Of a stretch of DNA of 64,000 nucleotides, positions 37,182-45,831 are shown one piece after another (position 1 is the stretch's first letter; each line of letters opens with the position of its first letter). A program made the translations under genes and the position numbers. The stretch lies in NCBI GenBank assembly GCA_009379955.1, contig WHST01000021.1, forward strand, positions 1-64,000. The letters are read 5' to 3'. Source of the DNA: Streptosporangiales bacterium. Lineage in GTDB: Bacteria > Actinomycetota > Actinomycetes > Streptosporangiales > WHST01. The notes beneath the pieces are model-generated. The model did no database searches. It worked only from the letters and a program-made list of their open reading frames with translations, and was not told the origin of the DNA.

Positions 37182-37203
37182 TCGACTGGAAGGCGAATCC
37201 ACC

Positions 37204-37527
37204 ATGGGCTGGCAGCATCGATACACCCAGCAACCTCCCGCCGAGGCGCAGATCCACGTCGAGCGCGTTCCCGTCGACGGGCAGACCTGCCCGCGCTGCG
37301 GCGGCGTCGACATCCGGCGCTACCCGATCGCGAACCATCTCGGGCCGCGTATCGCCACGAAGTGCCAGACGTGCTTGTACGCGCTGGCGATCGAGCGGCC
37401 GAAGGAGGAGGACAACTGGCCGCCGTTCCGCTCGGTGACCTATGACTGGGAGGCGTCTCCTGCCGAGCGCGCGTCGCGAGAGCTCTCGTTGCGTGACGCC
37501 GGCTTCGCGAAGAAGGCGTCGGGATGA
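37204..37527 (+). CDS. small zinc-ribbon protein of the HyuA/HyuB operon
   Basis: A 107-aa protein with a four-Cys zinc ribbon: CPRCGG (about 31-36) and CQTC (about 58-61). The rest is soluble and has no known catalytic motif. Acetone carboxylase gamma and the small acetophenone carboxylase subunit are similar small zinc proteins encoded beside HyuA/HyuB-like subunits, so this is a candidate third subunit. That is an inference from size, zinc ribbon and position, since overall similarity is not visible by eye. GGAAGG precedes the ATG. It overlaps the first alcohol dehydrogenase by 4 bp (ATGA). Confidence 0.8.
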   Translation: MGWQHRYTQQPPAEAQIHVERVPVDGQTCPRCGGVDIRRYPIANHLGPRIATKCQTCLYALAIERPKEEDNWPPFRSVTYDWEASPAERASRELSLRDAGFAKKASG

Positions 37528-38672
37528 CGGCGATGCCAACGTCCGTCGGCATCCCCAAGACCAGCAAGGCCGCAGTCATCACGGCGTTCAACGAACCGCT
37601 GGAGATCCGGGAGATCCCGATCCCCGACATCGAGCCGGGTGCACTGCTCGTCAGGATCGAGGCCGCGTCCATCTGCGGCACCGACGTGCACCTGTGGGAC
37701 GGCTCGCTCGGCGCCAGTCAGCCGATCGACCTTCCCGTCATTCCCGGGCACGAGATGGTGGGCAACATCGTCGCCTTCGGCGACGGCGCGCACACCGACT
37801 CGGCCGGTGCCGGACTCGAGCTCGGCGACCGGATCGTGTTCACCCACGCCGGCTGCGGGAAGTGCCACCACTGCGTCATCACGGGACAGCCGAGCCTGTG
37901 CAGGCAGCGGAGGTACTACATCTTCAGCAACTGCGAGCAGCCTCCGTACCTGGTGGGTGGTTTCGCCGAGTACTGCTATGTCTTCCCGACCTCGGGCCGG
38001 ATCAAGGTGCCCGACGACGTCAAGACCGAGTGGGCATCGGCCGCGAGCTGCGCGCTGCGTTCGGTCGTCAACTCCTTCCAGCGCCTCGGCACGATCGAGC
38101 CGTGGGAGACCGTCGTGATCCAGGGCGCGGGTCCCCTGGGACTGTTCGCCACCGCCGTTGCCAGTCACTCCGGTGCCGGGCGCATCGTCGTGATCGGGGA
38201 CCCGGAGAGCAGGCTCGCTCTCGCTCGGAGCTGGGGAGCGACCGACACCATCTCGGTCGCCGACCATCCCGAACCCGAGAGCAGGGTCCAGGCCGTCCGG
38301 GAGCTGACCGGAGGTGCCGGTTCGGAGATCGTCATGGAGTTCTCCGGCGCCCGTACCGTCTTCGGTGAGGGTCTCGACATGGTCCGCGACGGGGGCCGCT
38401 TCGTGATCATCGGTCAGGTCGGCCCGCAGGAGTGCCTCATCCGCCCCACGACCGTCACCCGGCGTCAGCTGACCATCCTCGGCTCCTGGTCGGGGGAGGC
38501 GGCCCAGTACTGGCGTGCCCTACAGTTCCTGAGCCGCACCAAGCACAAGTTCGACTTCGACCAACTGCTGTCGAACCGGTACCACCTCGACGAGATCAAC
38601 GTCGCGATGGCGAAGATGCAGTCGTACGAGGAGATCAAACCGATCGTCCTGCCCAGCCTCGCGGCCGGGTAG
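37524..38672 (+). CDS. zinc-dependent alcohol dehydrogenase (MDR family) 1
   Basis: A 382-aa medium-chain dehydrogenase. Catalytic zinc ligands are in CGTDVHLWDG (about residue 51) and GHEMVG. The structural zinc lobe reads CGKCHHC with a fourth Cys eight residues on. The NAD(P) fold has VVIQGAGPLGLFA (about 195-207). It likely oxidises a secondary alcohol or a polyol; the HyuA/HyuB context suggests an alcohol-to-ketone step. It begins inside the zinc-ribbon stop (ATGA) and is followed by a related dehydrogenase. Confidence 0.9.
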   Translation: MTAMPTSVGIPKTSKAAVITAFNEPLEIREIPIPDIEPGALLVRIEAASICGTDVHLWDGSLGASQPIDLPVIPGHEMVGNIVAFGDGAHTDSAGAGLELGDRIVFTHAGCGKCHHCVITGQPSLCRQRRYYIFSNCEQPPYLVGGFAEYCYVFPTSGRIKVPDDVKTEWASAASCALRSVVNSFQRLGTIEPWETVVIQGAGPLGLFATAVASHSGAGRIVVIGDPESRLALARSWGATDTISVADHPEPESRVQAVRELTGGAGSEIVMEFSGARTVFGEGLDMVRDGGRFVIIGQVGPQECLIRPTTVTRRQLTILGSWSGEAAQYWRALQFLSRTKHKFDFDQLLSNRYHLDEINVAMAKMQSYEEIKPIVLPSLAAG

Positions 38673-38691
38673 GCGGAAGGACGACGAGGAC

Positions 38692-39774
38692 ATGGCCAGA
38701 GGACGGCTCGCCTACCAGACCCAGCCCGGCACGGTCGAGATCCGCGAGTACGAGCTACCGACGCCGAGGGCGGGAGGGCTGCTCCTGGAGACCGTCGCCG
38801 CCGGCATCTGCGGGTCGGACGTGCACATCTTCGCGGGCAAGCATCCGCTCAAGAAAATGGCGCTCGGACACGAGATCATCGCCAGGGTGACCGATCCCTC
38901 GACGCGGCCGCTGGACAGCGCCGGGGTCACCCTGTCCGAGGGTGACCGGGTCTCGGTGGTGTACTTCCAGGGCTGCCGGCACTGCCCGGCGTGCGCTCGT
39001 GGCGACTACGAGCTGTGCACCACGGGGTACGCCAAGTGGATGCAGTCGCCTGACGAGTTCCCGCATTTCGTCGCCACCTGCGGCACGCATTACTACCTCG
39101 ATCCGACGCAGGCGTTCTTCAAGGTGCCGGACGACGTGTCCTCACGAGCGGCGACGAGTGCGAACTGCGCGCTGTCCCAGGTGTTCTGCGGTGTCGACCG
39201 CGCTCAGGTGCGGGCCGGCAACCACGTCGTCATCCAGGGAGCCGGTGGGCTCGGCCTCTACGCCACGGCGGTGGCCAAGGAACGTGGCGCCACGGTCACC
39301 GTGCTGGACGGGGCCGACAACCGGTTGGAGACCGCGAAGCAGTTCGGGGCCGACCACGTCGTGTCGCTGAACGAGCATCCGACCGTCGAGGAGCGACGTG
39401 ACCTCGTCTTCGACCTCACCGAAGGGGAGGGTGCGGACATCGCGTTCGACCTCACCGGCGTGCCGGAGGCGATCGTCGAGGGCGTGCGGCTCCTGCGGAC
39501 CGGTGGGTGCTACATCGAGATCGGCAACGTGCTTCCAGGGACGAGCATCGAGTTCGACTTCGCTGATGCCGCGAGGCGCGCGATCACCATCGTTCCCGTC
39601 ATCCGCTACGCCCCTCGCTACCTGAGGGAGTCGTTGCGGTTCCTCTCCAGGAACGCGCACACGTTGCCGCTCGAGCAGATGATCGACAGGACGTTCTCGC
39701 TCGACGAGGTGACGACGGCGATGGAGGAGTCCCGGCTGCGCAGGCTCAACAGGGCGGCGATCAGTTTCGAGTAG
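38692..39774 (+). CDS. zinc-dependent alcohol dehydrogenase (MDR family) 2
   Basis: A 360-aa medium-chain dehydrogenase related to the preceding one. It keeps CGSDVHIFAG, GHEIIA, the structural zinc lobe CRHCPAC with its fourth Cys, and VVIQGAGGLGLYATA. The two may act on successive or alternative alcohols, or form a mixed oligomer. It starts 19 bp after the first dehydrogenase and is the last gene of the rightward operon, followed by a strong terminator hairpin. Confidence 0.9.
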   Translation: MARGRLAYQTQPGTVEIREYELPTPRAGGLLLETVAAGICGSDVHIFAGKHPLKKMALGHEIIARVTDPSTRPLDSAGVTLSEGDRVSVVYFQGCRHCPACARGDYELCTTGYAKWMQSPDEFPHFVATCGTHYYLDPTQAFFKVPDDVSSRAATSANCALSQVFCGVDRAQVRAGNHVVIQGAGGLGLYATAVAKERGATVTVLDGADNRLETAKQFGADHVVSLNEHPTVEERRDLVFDLTEGEGADIAFDLTGVPEAIVEGVRLLRTGGCYIEIGNVLPGTSIEFDFADAARRAITIVPVIRYAPRYLRESLRFLSRNAHTLPLEQMIDRTFSLDEVTTAMEESRLRRLNRAAISFE

Positions 39775-39802
39775 GTGCTCGGCGAAGGCGTCGTCCGGAA
39801 AA

Positions 39803-39841
39803 GGGGCGTTCGGCCGCCCCCGAGCTGCGGCCGAACGCCCC
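39803..39841. terminator. 15-bp stem hairpin terminator
   Basis: GGGGCGTTCGGCCGC (39803-39817) and GCGGCCGAACGCCCC (39827-39841) form a perfect 15-bp stem with a 9-nt loop. It lies 28 bp after the second alcohol dehydrogenase and before the convergent FCD regulator, so it can end transcription from both sides. Tail T tract is absent. Confidence 0.85.
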
Positions 39842-39966
39842 TGGAACGCACGCGAACACGCTGTGCGCGGGGACGAACGATACGCGACGGGACGATTCAC
39901 CCGTCAGTGACCCCCCGGTCACGGTCGATGACGAGCAGGCGGCCCGGCGACGGCCGGTGAGGGCCG

Positions 39967-40791
39967 TCAGCGGAAGGTGCCGAAGATGGCCGCGAAGTCG
40001 TTGGCGCCAGGGGTCGGGATGTCGCCGGTCTTGGCGGCCGCGCGCACCTCGCCGAAGAGCGCGCCGATGTGCCGGATCACGGCCTCCCGCGCCGCGGCCG
40101 CGTCGCGGTGGACGATGGCGGCCAGCACGGCGCGGTGGTGCGGGTCGAAGCGCTCCTCGGCGCGGGCGAGTGCCAGGGTGTGCACGCGGAACCCGACCAG
40201 GCGGGGGACGAGCGGCAGGTAGGCCTGCAGCAGCAGGTCGTTGTGCGCGGCGCGGACGATCGCCTCGTGGACGAGCTCGTCGGTGTGGATCAGCTCGTCG
40301 CGGTCGCCCTTCCCGCGTGCCGCCTCGTGCTCGCGGCAGCGCGCGGCGAGGGTGTCGATGTCGGCCTGGGTGGCGCGGACGCACGCCAGCCCGGCGGCCG
40401 CGAGCTCGAGCGCGAGGCGTACCTCGAGGACCTCGGCGGTGGCGGGTCCCTCGGTCACGCTCCAGTGCGTGAACTGCGGCGTGCGGTCGGCGCCGGCGGG
40501 CTGCCGGACGAACGTGCCACGCCCCCTGACCACCTCGACCACGCCGAGCGTGTGCAGCTTGCGGATCGCCTCGCGCAGCGAGCTCCGGCCGACCTGGAAC
40601 TGACGGGCGAGCTCGGGCTCGGACGGGAGCCGGTCGCCGGGGCGCAGTGTGCCGGACTCGATCTCCGCCGTGAGCCGGTCGGCCACGGTGTCGGGGACCG
40701 ATCGGCGCTCGAGCGGCTGGTACCGGACCGGCCCGTTCGCGGCGTCGCCCCCGTCGTCGAGCTCCGGTGCTCTCGTCGTCACGGAGACCAT
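39967..40791 (-). CDS. FCD-domain GntR family regulator (second locus)
   Basis: A 274-aa FadR-subfamily repressor. HTH region: VADRLTAEIESGTLRPGDRL then ELARQFQVGRSSLREAIRKL. The FCD domain shows LALELAAAGLACVRA, IHTDELVHEAIVRAAHND (metal-ligand region) and a final HIGALFGEV. ATG 40791 has GGCAGG just upstream; an in-frame start at 40845 would place the operator inside the gene. It is divergent from the LLM-to-Mo hydroxylase operon, which it probably represses. Confidence 0.87.
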   Translation of the reverse strand: MVSVTTRAPELDDGGDAANGPVRYQPLERRSVPDTVADRLTAEIESGTLRPGDRLPSEPELARQFQVGRSSLREAIRKLHTLGVVEVVRGRGTFVRQPAGADRTPQFTHWSVTEGPATAEVLEVRLALELAAAGLACVRATQADIDTLAARCREHEAARGKGDRDELIHTDELVHEAIVRAAHNDLLLQAYLPLVPRLVGFRVHTLALARAEERFDPHHRAVLAAIVHRDAAAAREAVIRHIGALFGEVRAAAKTGDIPTPGANDFAAIFGTFR

Positions 40792-40817
40792 CCTGCCATC
40801 CCATGGAGCTTGACTGA

Positions 40818-40826
40818 TGTCAGACA
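40818..40826. promoter_or_regulatory. FCD-GntR operator
   Basis: TGTCAGACA is a perfect palindrome with an A centre. On the reverse strand TTGTCTGACAT fits the TnGTnnnACnA consensus of FadR-type operators. It lies 26 bp upstream of the regulator and 51 bp before the LLM gene, fitting autorepression and control of the rightward operon. Confidence 0.7.
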
Positions 40827-40877
40827 ACAGATTAATTTTCGGCAATCGGGGTCGTGAGACGAGAAGGGCGGGCGCGG

Positions 40878-41930
40878 ATGGGCGCTGCGCGGGTCAGGAT
40901 CGGCGTACGCATCCCGCCGTGCCGCCGTGCCGACGAGGTGGCGGCCGAGGTCGCGCGGGCCGAGCGGCACGGGTTCGACGTCGCGTGGGTCGCCGACTCC
41001 CAGCTGCTCCGGCGCGACGTCTACGCGGTCATGGCGGTCAGCGCGCTGGCGACCGAGCGCATCACCCTCGCCACCGCCGTCACCAACGTCGCGACCCGCG
41101 ACCCGAGCGTCGTCGCGAGCGCGATCAACACCGTCGCGGAGCTGGCGCCCGGCCGCGTGCTCCTCGGGCTCGGCACCGGCGACAGCGCGGTCAAGCCGAT
41201 CGACAGGCGGCCGACGACGCGCGCGGAGCTGCGCTCGGGGATCGAGGCGGTGCGCACCCTGCTGCGCGGCGACGAGCAGCCGTACGGCGACCGCCGGGTG
41301 CGCCTGCGCGACGCGGCGGGCGACGTCCCCGTCCACATCGCGGCGAGCGGACCCCGCACGCTCCGGCTCGCCGGTGAGATCGCCGACGGCGTCGTCACGC
41401 TGGCGGGCATCTCCCCGGAGACGCTGTCCCGTACGCACGCGGCGGTCCGCGAGGGCTGCGACGACGCCGGGCGCGAGATCGGCTCCGACGTCGAGCTCAC
41501 GGTCGGTGCATTCTGCAAGGTGACCGACGACATCGAGCGTGACGCCGCGGTCCTGAAGCCGATCTGCCTGCACATGGCGACGATCGGCGGCCAGGAGTTC
41601 CTGCGCATCGCGGGGATCGAGCTCGACGCGCCGCCGCACGTGCCCGAGGTGTACCCCGACATGGTCCACGCCGAGGACTGGGACGCCGCAGTCGCGCACG
41701 CGTCGGCGTGGGTCACCGACGAGATGGCGGTGCGGTTCGCGGAGACGTTCTGCCTGTTCGGGTCGGTCGACGAGATCCTCGCCAGGGCGAGGCGCGCGAT
41801 CGGGCTCGGGGCGACCGGCCTGTACCTCAGGCACGTCGGCAACTACACGCTGCCGACCGAGCTGATCGAGACGTTCGGCGCGGACGTGTTGCCCGCGCTT
41901 CGGGACGAGACCGCGGAGGTCATGCGATGA
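40878..41930 (+). CDS. LLM class flavin/F420-dependent oxidoreductase
   Basis: A 350-aa luciferase-like TIM barrel. It has RIGVRIPPCRRADEVAAEVA, HGFDVAWVADSQLL, then LATAVTNVATRDPSVVASA and VLLGLGTGDSA, typical of the family. The cofactor may be F420, which is common in actinomycetes, or FMN; the sequence does not decide. ATG 40878 is preferred over GTG 40854, which lacks a good ribosome site. It overlaps the M20-like gene by 4 bp (ATGA) and is the first gene of the second catabolic operon. Confidence 0.87.
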   Translation: MGAARVRIGVRIPPCRRADEVAAEVARAERHGFDVAWVADSQLLRRDVYAVMAVSALATERITLATAVTNVATRDPSVVASAINTVAELAPGRVLLGLGTGDSAVKPIDRRPTTRAELRSGIEAVRTLLRGDEQPYGDRRVRLRDAAGDVPVHIAASGPRTLRLAGEIADGVVTLAGISPETLSRTHAAVREGCDDAGREIGSDVELTVGAFCKVTDDIERDAAVLKPICLHMATIGGQEFLRIAGIELDAPPHVPEVYPDMVHAEDWDAAVAHASAWVTDEMAVRFAETFCLFGSVDEILARARRAIGLGATGLYLRHVGNYTLPTELIETFGADVLPALRDETAEVMR

Positions 41931-43111
41931 ACGACGGCGACTTCCTCGTTGACACGCTCGTCCGGCTCGCCCGGGTCCCCTCGGCCGTGCCGCTCGGCCC
42001 CGACACGCTGATCGAGCCGGACCACCCGACGCTGGTCACGTACGTGCAGGAGCACCTGCGCCCGGCGTTCCTCGGCGTCGGAGCGCGCGACGTGATCGAC
42101 CTGCCGCGCAACCAGCTCGCCGTGCGGTTCGGCGACGGTGACGGGCCGTGCCTGGCGCTGATGGCGTACACACCGACCCAGCACCACAACCTGATGCACG
42201 ACCCGTGGTCCGGACGTGTCCGCACGCCCGTCGAGCTCGGCGTCGACGAGCCCTGCGTCTTCGGTCAGGGCGTCACCCAGAACAAGGCGCACCAGGCATG
42301 CCTGCTCGACCTCGCCAGGCGACTCGTCGCCGACGGCACCGATCTCGAGGGCACGCTGTACCTCTGCGTCAACAACGAGGGCCGCAGCAGCCACGACTGC
42401 TCGTGGGCGATCCTCGACTCCCTGCCGCGCCGGCCCGACCTCGTGGTCCAGCTGTTCTGCACCGGTTTCAACGTGAACGTCGGCAACCGCGGGCGTGCCG
42501 ACGTCGTCGTCGACGTGCGCGGGGTGGCGACCCACTCGTCGTCGCCGCCGAAGGACGGCCGCGTCATCGATGCGGTCGCCGACGTCGTCGCCCTGCTGCG
42601 CGAGCACGACGCCGTCGTGGGCACCAGGTCGCATCCCGAGCTCGGCCGCGAGCAGGTGGTGCCGTACCAGGTCACGTACGACCCGATCGCGCCGCACACC
42701 CTGCCGGCGTCCGCGAGGATCACCGTCGACCGCCGGCTGGTGCCGGGCACCGACCCCGACGAGGCGGTCGACGAGCTGCGTGCCCTGTTCGACGGCGTGC
42801 GCCCACACGGCTGCGACGTCGACGTGCACAGGGGAGTCACGATGCTCCCCGCCTTCCTGCCGCCCGACAGGCGGGACGTGCTCGCGCCGCTCGACTCCGC
42901 GCTCCGCAAGCACAGGGGCACGGTCGAGCACACGATCCACGGGGGCAGTTTCGACGCGGGCGGCCCGTCCTCCCGCGGCATTCCCACCGTCATGTTCGGC
43001 GTCCCCGAGGAGGCCGACATGCTCGCGGACGACTTCGTCCGGCTCTCCGCCGTGCACACCGAGGCGGCGGTACTCCACGACACCGTGACGAACTTCTTCC
43101 GGCAACCGTGA
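41927..43111 (+). CDS. M20-like amidohydrolase/peptidase with altered metal ligands
   Basis: A 394-aa protein with the M20 fold: VVVDVRGVATHSSSP (dimerisation/lid, about 190-204) and a C-terminal DAGGPSSRGIPTVMFG. The canonical metal motif GRGxxDxK reads GQGVTQNKA, and the catalytic Glu-Glu pair reads NNEG. Thus the bridging Asp and one Glu are replaced. The first motif region AYTPTQHHNLMHD keeps two His and an Asp. It may use a different metal set or bind substrate without peptidase chemistry. ATG 41927 overlaps the LLM stop. Confidence 0.78.
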   Translation: MNDGDFLVDTLVRLARVPSAVPLGPDTLIEPDHPTLVTYVQEHLRPAFLGVGARDVIDLPRNQLAVRFGDGDGPCLALMAYTPTQHHNLMHDPWSGRVRTPVELGVDEPCVFGQGVTQNKAHQACLLDLARRLVADGTDLEGTLYLCVNNEGRSSHDCSWAILDSLPRRPDLVVQLFCTGFNVNVGNRGRADVVVDVRGVATHSSSPPKDGRVIDAVADVVALLREHDAVVGTRSHPELGREQVVPYQVTYDPIAPHTLPASARITVDRRLVPGTDPDEAVDELRALFDGVRPHGCDVDVHRGVTMLPAFLPPDRRDVLAPLDSALRKHRGTVEHTIHGGSFDAGGPSSRGIPTVMFGVPEEADMLADDFVRLSAVHTEAAVLHDTVTNFFRQP

Positions 43112-43154
43112 CGATCTTCTCCCGCAGTACTGACCCCTGGAAGGTGTCAGCGCC

Positions 43155-44480
43155 ATGGCAGTGACACAGCCCGTCCCCACCCGCAACAGTTCGGTCCGCG
43201 TGGTCGCGGCGAGCTTGGCGGGTACCACCATCGAGTGGTACGAGTTCTTCATCTACGGCACCGCCGCCGCGCTCGTCTTCGGCAAGCTCTTCTTCCCGAC
43301 GAGCGACCCGCTCGTGAGCACCCTGCTCTCACTGTCGACGTTCGCGCTCGCGTTCGTGGCGCGACCGATCGGCGGGATCATCTTCGGTCACTTCGGTGAC
43401 CGGCTCGGCCGCAAGTCGATGCTCGTCGTGACGCTGTCACTGATGGGCGGAGCGACGTTCTGCATCGGGCTGCTGCCGACGTACGAGACGATCGGCGTGG
43501 CCGCGCCGATCCTGCTCGTCGTGCTCAGGGTCGTCCAGGGGATCTCGCTCGGCGGTGAGTACGGCGGCGCCGTACTCATGAGCGTCGAGCACGCCGCCCA
43601 CGGGCGAAGGGGCTTCTTCGGCGCGCTGGTCCAGACGGGCGCGGCGTGGGGCCTGCTCCTCGCGAACATCGTGTTCCTCGTGATCTCGCGGCTGTCCGAC
43701 GCGGCGTTCGAGTCGTGGGGCTGGCGGGTGCCGTTCCTCCTCAGCGTCGTGCTCGTCGTGCTCGGCCTGCTCATCCGGCTGAAGCTCGCCGAGAGCCCGG
43801 ACTTCCAGAAGGTCAAGCAGAGTGGCGAGGTGCGGCGCACGCCGATCAAGGAGGTGCTCGCCAAGCACCCGGTGCGCGTGGCCCTGCTCTGCCTCGCCTA
43901 CGTGTCGTCCGGCGTGACGTTCTACATCGGCACGGTGTACTCGCTGAGCTACGGCGAGGTCCATCTCGAGGTCAGCAGGGACACCCTGCTCGAGCTCGTG
44001 CTCGCGGTCAACATCCTCACGATCATCGGGATCCCGTTCTTCGGCTGGCTCTCCGACCGGGTGAGCAGGAAGGCGATCTTCATCTGCGGGGCCGTGGGCA
44101 TGGCGGTCTTCCCTTACCTGTGGTTCATGACGCTCGACACGAAGTCGTTCGGCTGGATGCTGCTCGGCTTCCTGCTCCTCTTCCTCCCCTACACCGCGAA
44201 CTACGGCACGATGCCGGTGTTCTTCGCGCACGCGTTCCCTCCGGCCGTGCGCTACACGGGCCTGTCGCTGGGCTACACGCTCGGCACCGTCGTCGGCAGC
44301 GCGATGGCGCCGATCGTCGCCACGGCGATCCTCAACGCCACGGGCGACTGGCCGCTGATCGCCGTCTACATGAGCGGCGCGGGCATCGTGTCGGTGGTGG
44401 CGGCGATCTTCCTCACCGAGCGGTACGCCGCGCCGGAGCCGGTAGTGGCGGCGACCTCTCCGGCGGGTGAGTCGGCGTAG
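43155..44480 (+). CDS. MFS transporter, metabolite:H+ symporter (MHS) family
   Basis: A 441-aa membrane transporter with about 12 helices. The MHS hallmarks are GTTIEWYEFFIYG (helix 1), FGHFGDRLGRKSMLV (loop 2-3 signature), GISLGGEYGGAVL and GWLSDRVSRKAIF. Members import organic acids, sugars acids, ectoine and shikimate with protons. It lies 43 bp after the M20-like gene and its stop overlaps the FAD-subunit gene, so it supplies substrate to this operon. Confidence 0.9.
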   Translation: MAVTQPVPTRNSSVRVVAASLAGTTIEWYEFFIYGTAAALVFGKLFFPTSDPLVSTLLSLSTFALAFVARPIGGIIFGHFGDRLGRKSMLVVTLSLMGGATFCIGLLPTYETIGVAAPILLVVLRVVQGISLGGEYGGAVLMSVEHAAHGRRGFFGALVQTGAAWGLLLANIVFLVISRLSDAAFESWGWRVPFLLSVVLVVLGLLIRLKLAESPDFQKVKQSGEVRRTPIKEVLAKHPVRVALLCLAYVSSGVTFYIGTVYSLSYGEVHLEVSRDTLLELVLAVNILTIIGIPFFGWLSDRVSRKAIFICGAVGMAVFPYLWFMTLDTKSFGWMLLGFLLLFLPYTANYGTMPVFFAHAFPPAVRYTGLSLGYTLGTVVGSAMAPIVATAILNATGDWPLIAVYMSGAGIVSVVAAIFLTERYAAPEPVVAATSPAGESA

Positions 44481-45376
44481 TGACGGGATTGACGGACACG
44501 GCGGCTTTCCTGCGGCCGGCGACCCTCGACGAGGCGTGCGAGCTCAAGGCGGCACACCCCGACGCGACGCCGATCGCCGGTGGGACGGACCTGATGGTCG
44601 GGCTCAACTTCGGCCACACCAGGCCGGCGGCGCTGCTCGACCTGACGGCCGTGCCCGAGTTGCGCGCCTGGCGGCGCACGGACGACGCGGTCGAGCTCGG
44701 TGCGGGCGTGCCGTACGCACGCGTCGTCGCGGAGCTCGGCGACGACCTGCCGGGGCTCGCGCGTGCGTCCCGTACGGTCGGCTCCCCGCAGATCCGCCGC
44801 CGGGGGACCGTCGGGGGCAACATCGGCACGTCCTCGCCCGCGGGCGACGCGTTGCCGTCCCTGCTGGCCGATCGCGCGGTGATCGAGGTGCGGTCGGTGC
44901 GCGGGGTGAGGCAGGTGCCCGCGGGGGAGTTCTTCCTCGGACCGGGACGCAACGTGCTGGCCGACGACGAGATCGTCGTGTCGGTGCGCCTGCCGCGGGC
45001 GCGCGGACCTCAGCAGTTCGCGAAGGTCGGCACACGCAACGCGATGGTGATCGCCGTCGCGTCGGTCGCCGTCTCTCTCGACCTCACGGCGAACGCCGTC
45101 GCGTGCGCTGTCGGGTCGGCCGCGCCGACGGTGGTGGTGCCCGAGCCTGCCGAGACGTACGCCGCGGACCACCTCGACTGGAGCGGGCGTACGCCACTCC
45201 ACCCCGAGGTGGCGGCGCGGTTCGGTGAGCTGGTGGCAGAGGGGACGTCGCCGATCGACGACGTCAGGGCGAGCGCGGACTACCGCAGGCACGCGGTGAG
45301 CGTGGTCGCCCGCCGCCTGCTCGGGTGGGCGTGGGCGGAAGCGGTGCGGCCGCGTGGAACGGAGGGGACGCGCTGA
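44480..45376 (+). CDS. molybdenum hydroxylase FAD-binding subunit (CoxM/XdhB-like)
   Basis: A 298-aa FAD subunit of a xanthine-dehydrogenase-family enzyme. It contains HPDATPIAGGTDLMVGLNF near residue 25 and RRRGTVGGNIGTSSPAGDA (about 109-127), the two FAD-binding motifs, followed by a CO dehydrogenase C-terminal domain. It passes electrons from the Fe-S subunit to an acceptor. GTG 44480 overlaps the transporter stop, and its stop overlaps the Fe-S gene by 1 bp. Confidence 0.92.
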   Translation: MTGLTDTAAFLRPATLDEACELKAAHPDATPIAGGTDLMVGLNFGHTRPAALLDLTAVPELRAWRRTDDAVELGAGVPYARVVAELGDDLPGLARASRTVGSPQIRRRGTVGGNIGTSSPAGDALPSLLADRAVIEVRSVRGVRQVPAGEFFLGPGRNVLADDEIVVSVRLPRARGPQQFAKVGTRNAMVIAVASVAVSLDLTANAVACAVGSAAPTVVVPEPAETYAADHLDWSGRTPLHPEVAARFGELVAEGTSPIDDVRASADYRRHAVSVVARRLLGWAWAEAVRPRGTEGTR

Positions 45377-45831
45377 TGCGGGTCGGTCTGGAGGTCGACG
45401 GCAAGGCGAGAACCGCCGACGACGTCGAGGTGGGGGAGAGCCTGCTCTTCCTGCTGCGTGAGCGGCTCGGCCTGCCGGGGTCGAAGAACGCCTGCGAGCA
45501 GGGTGAGTGCGGGTCGTGCACGGTCTACCTCGACGACGAGGCGGTGTGCGCGTGTCTCGTCGCCGCGGGTCAGGCGGACGGACGTCGCGTCGTGACGGTC
45601 GCGGGCCTGTCCGGCGATGACGGGCTGCATCCCGTGCAGCAGGCGTTCCTCGACGCGGGAGCGGTGCAGTGCGGGTTCTGCACGCCCGGCCTCGTCGTGG
45701 CGGTCCACGACCTGCTGCGCCGTACGCCCGATCCCGGCGACGCCGAGATCCGTGAGGCGCTGGCCGGCAACCTGTGCCGGTGCACGGGCTACGAGAAGAT
45801 CTTCGACGCCGTCCGGGCGGCGGCCCGATGA
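45376..45831 (+). CDS. molybdenum hydroxylase 2Fe-2S subunit (CoxS/XdhA-like)
   Basis: A 151-aa iron-sulfur subunit with two [2Fe-2S] clusters. The plant-ferredoxin-type domain has CEQGECGSCTV, and the second domain has CGFCTPG with CRCTGYE. Length and both motifs match CoxS/HcrC proteins. ATG 45376 overlaps the FAD-subunit stop and has GGAGGGG upstream; the longer frame before it lies in that gene. Its end overlaps the large subunit by 4 bp. Confidence 0.94.
   Translation: MRVGLEVDGKARTADDVEVGESLLFLLRERLGLPGSKNACEQGECGSCTVYLDDEAVCACLVAAGQADGRRVVTVAGLSGDDGLHPVQQAFLDAGAVQCGFCTPGLVVAVHDLLRRTPDPGDAEIREALAGNLCRCTGYEKIFDAVRAAAR

Noticed and set aside
35139-37313. 724-aa open frame antisense to the HyuB-like gene
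   Set aside because: Long antisense frames are common in GC-rich DNA. It reads as Arg/Asp/Val-biased sequence without domains, while the plus strand encodes a clear family member.
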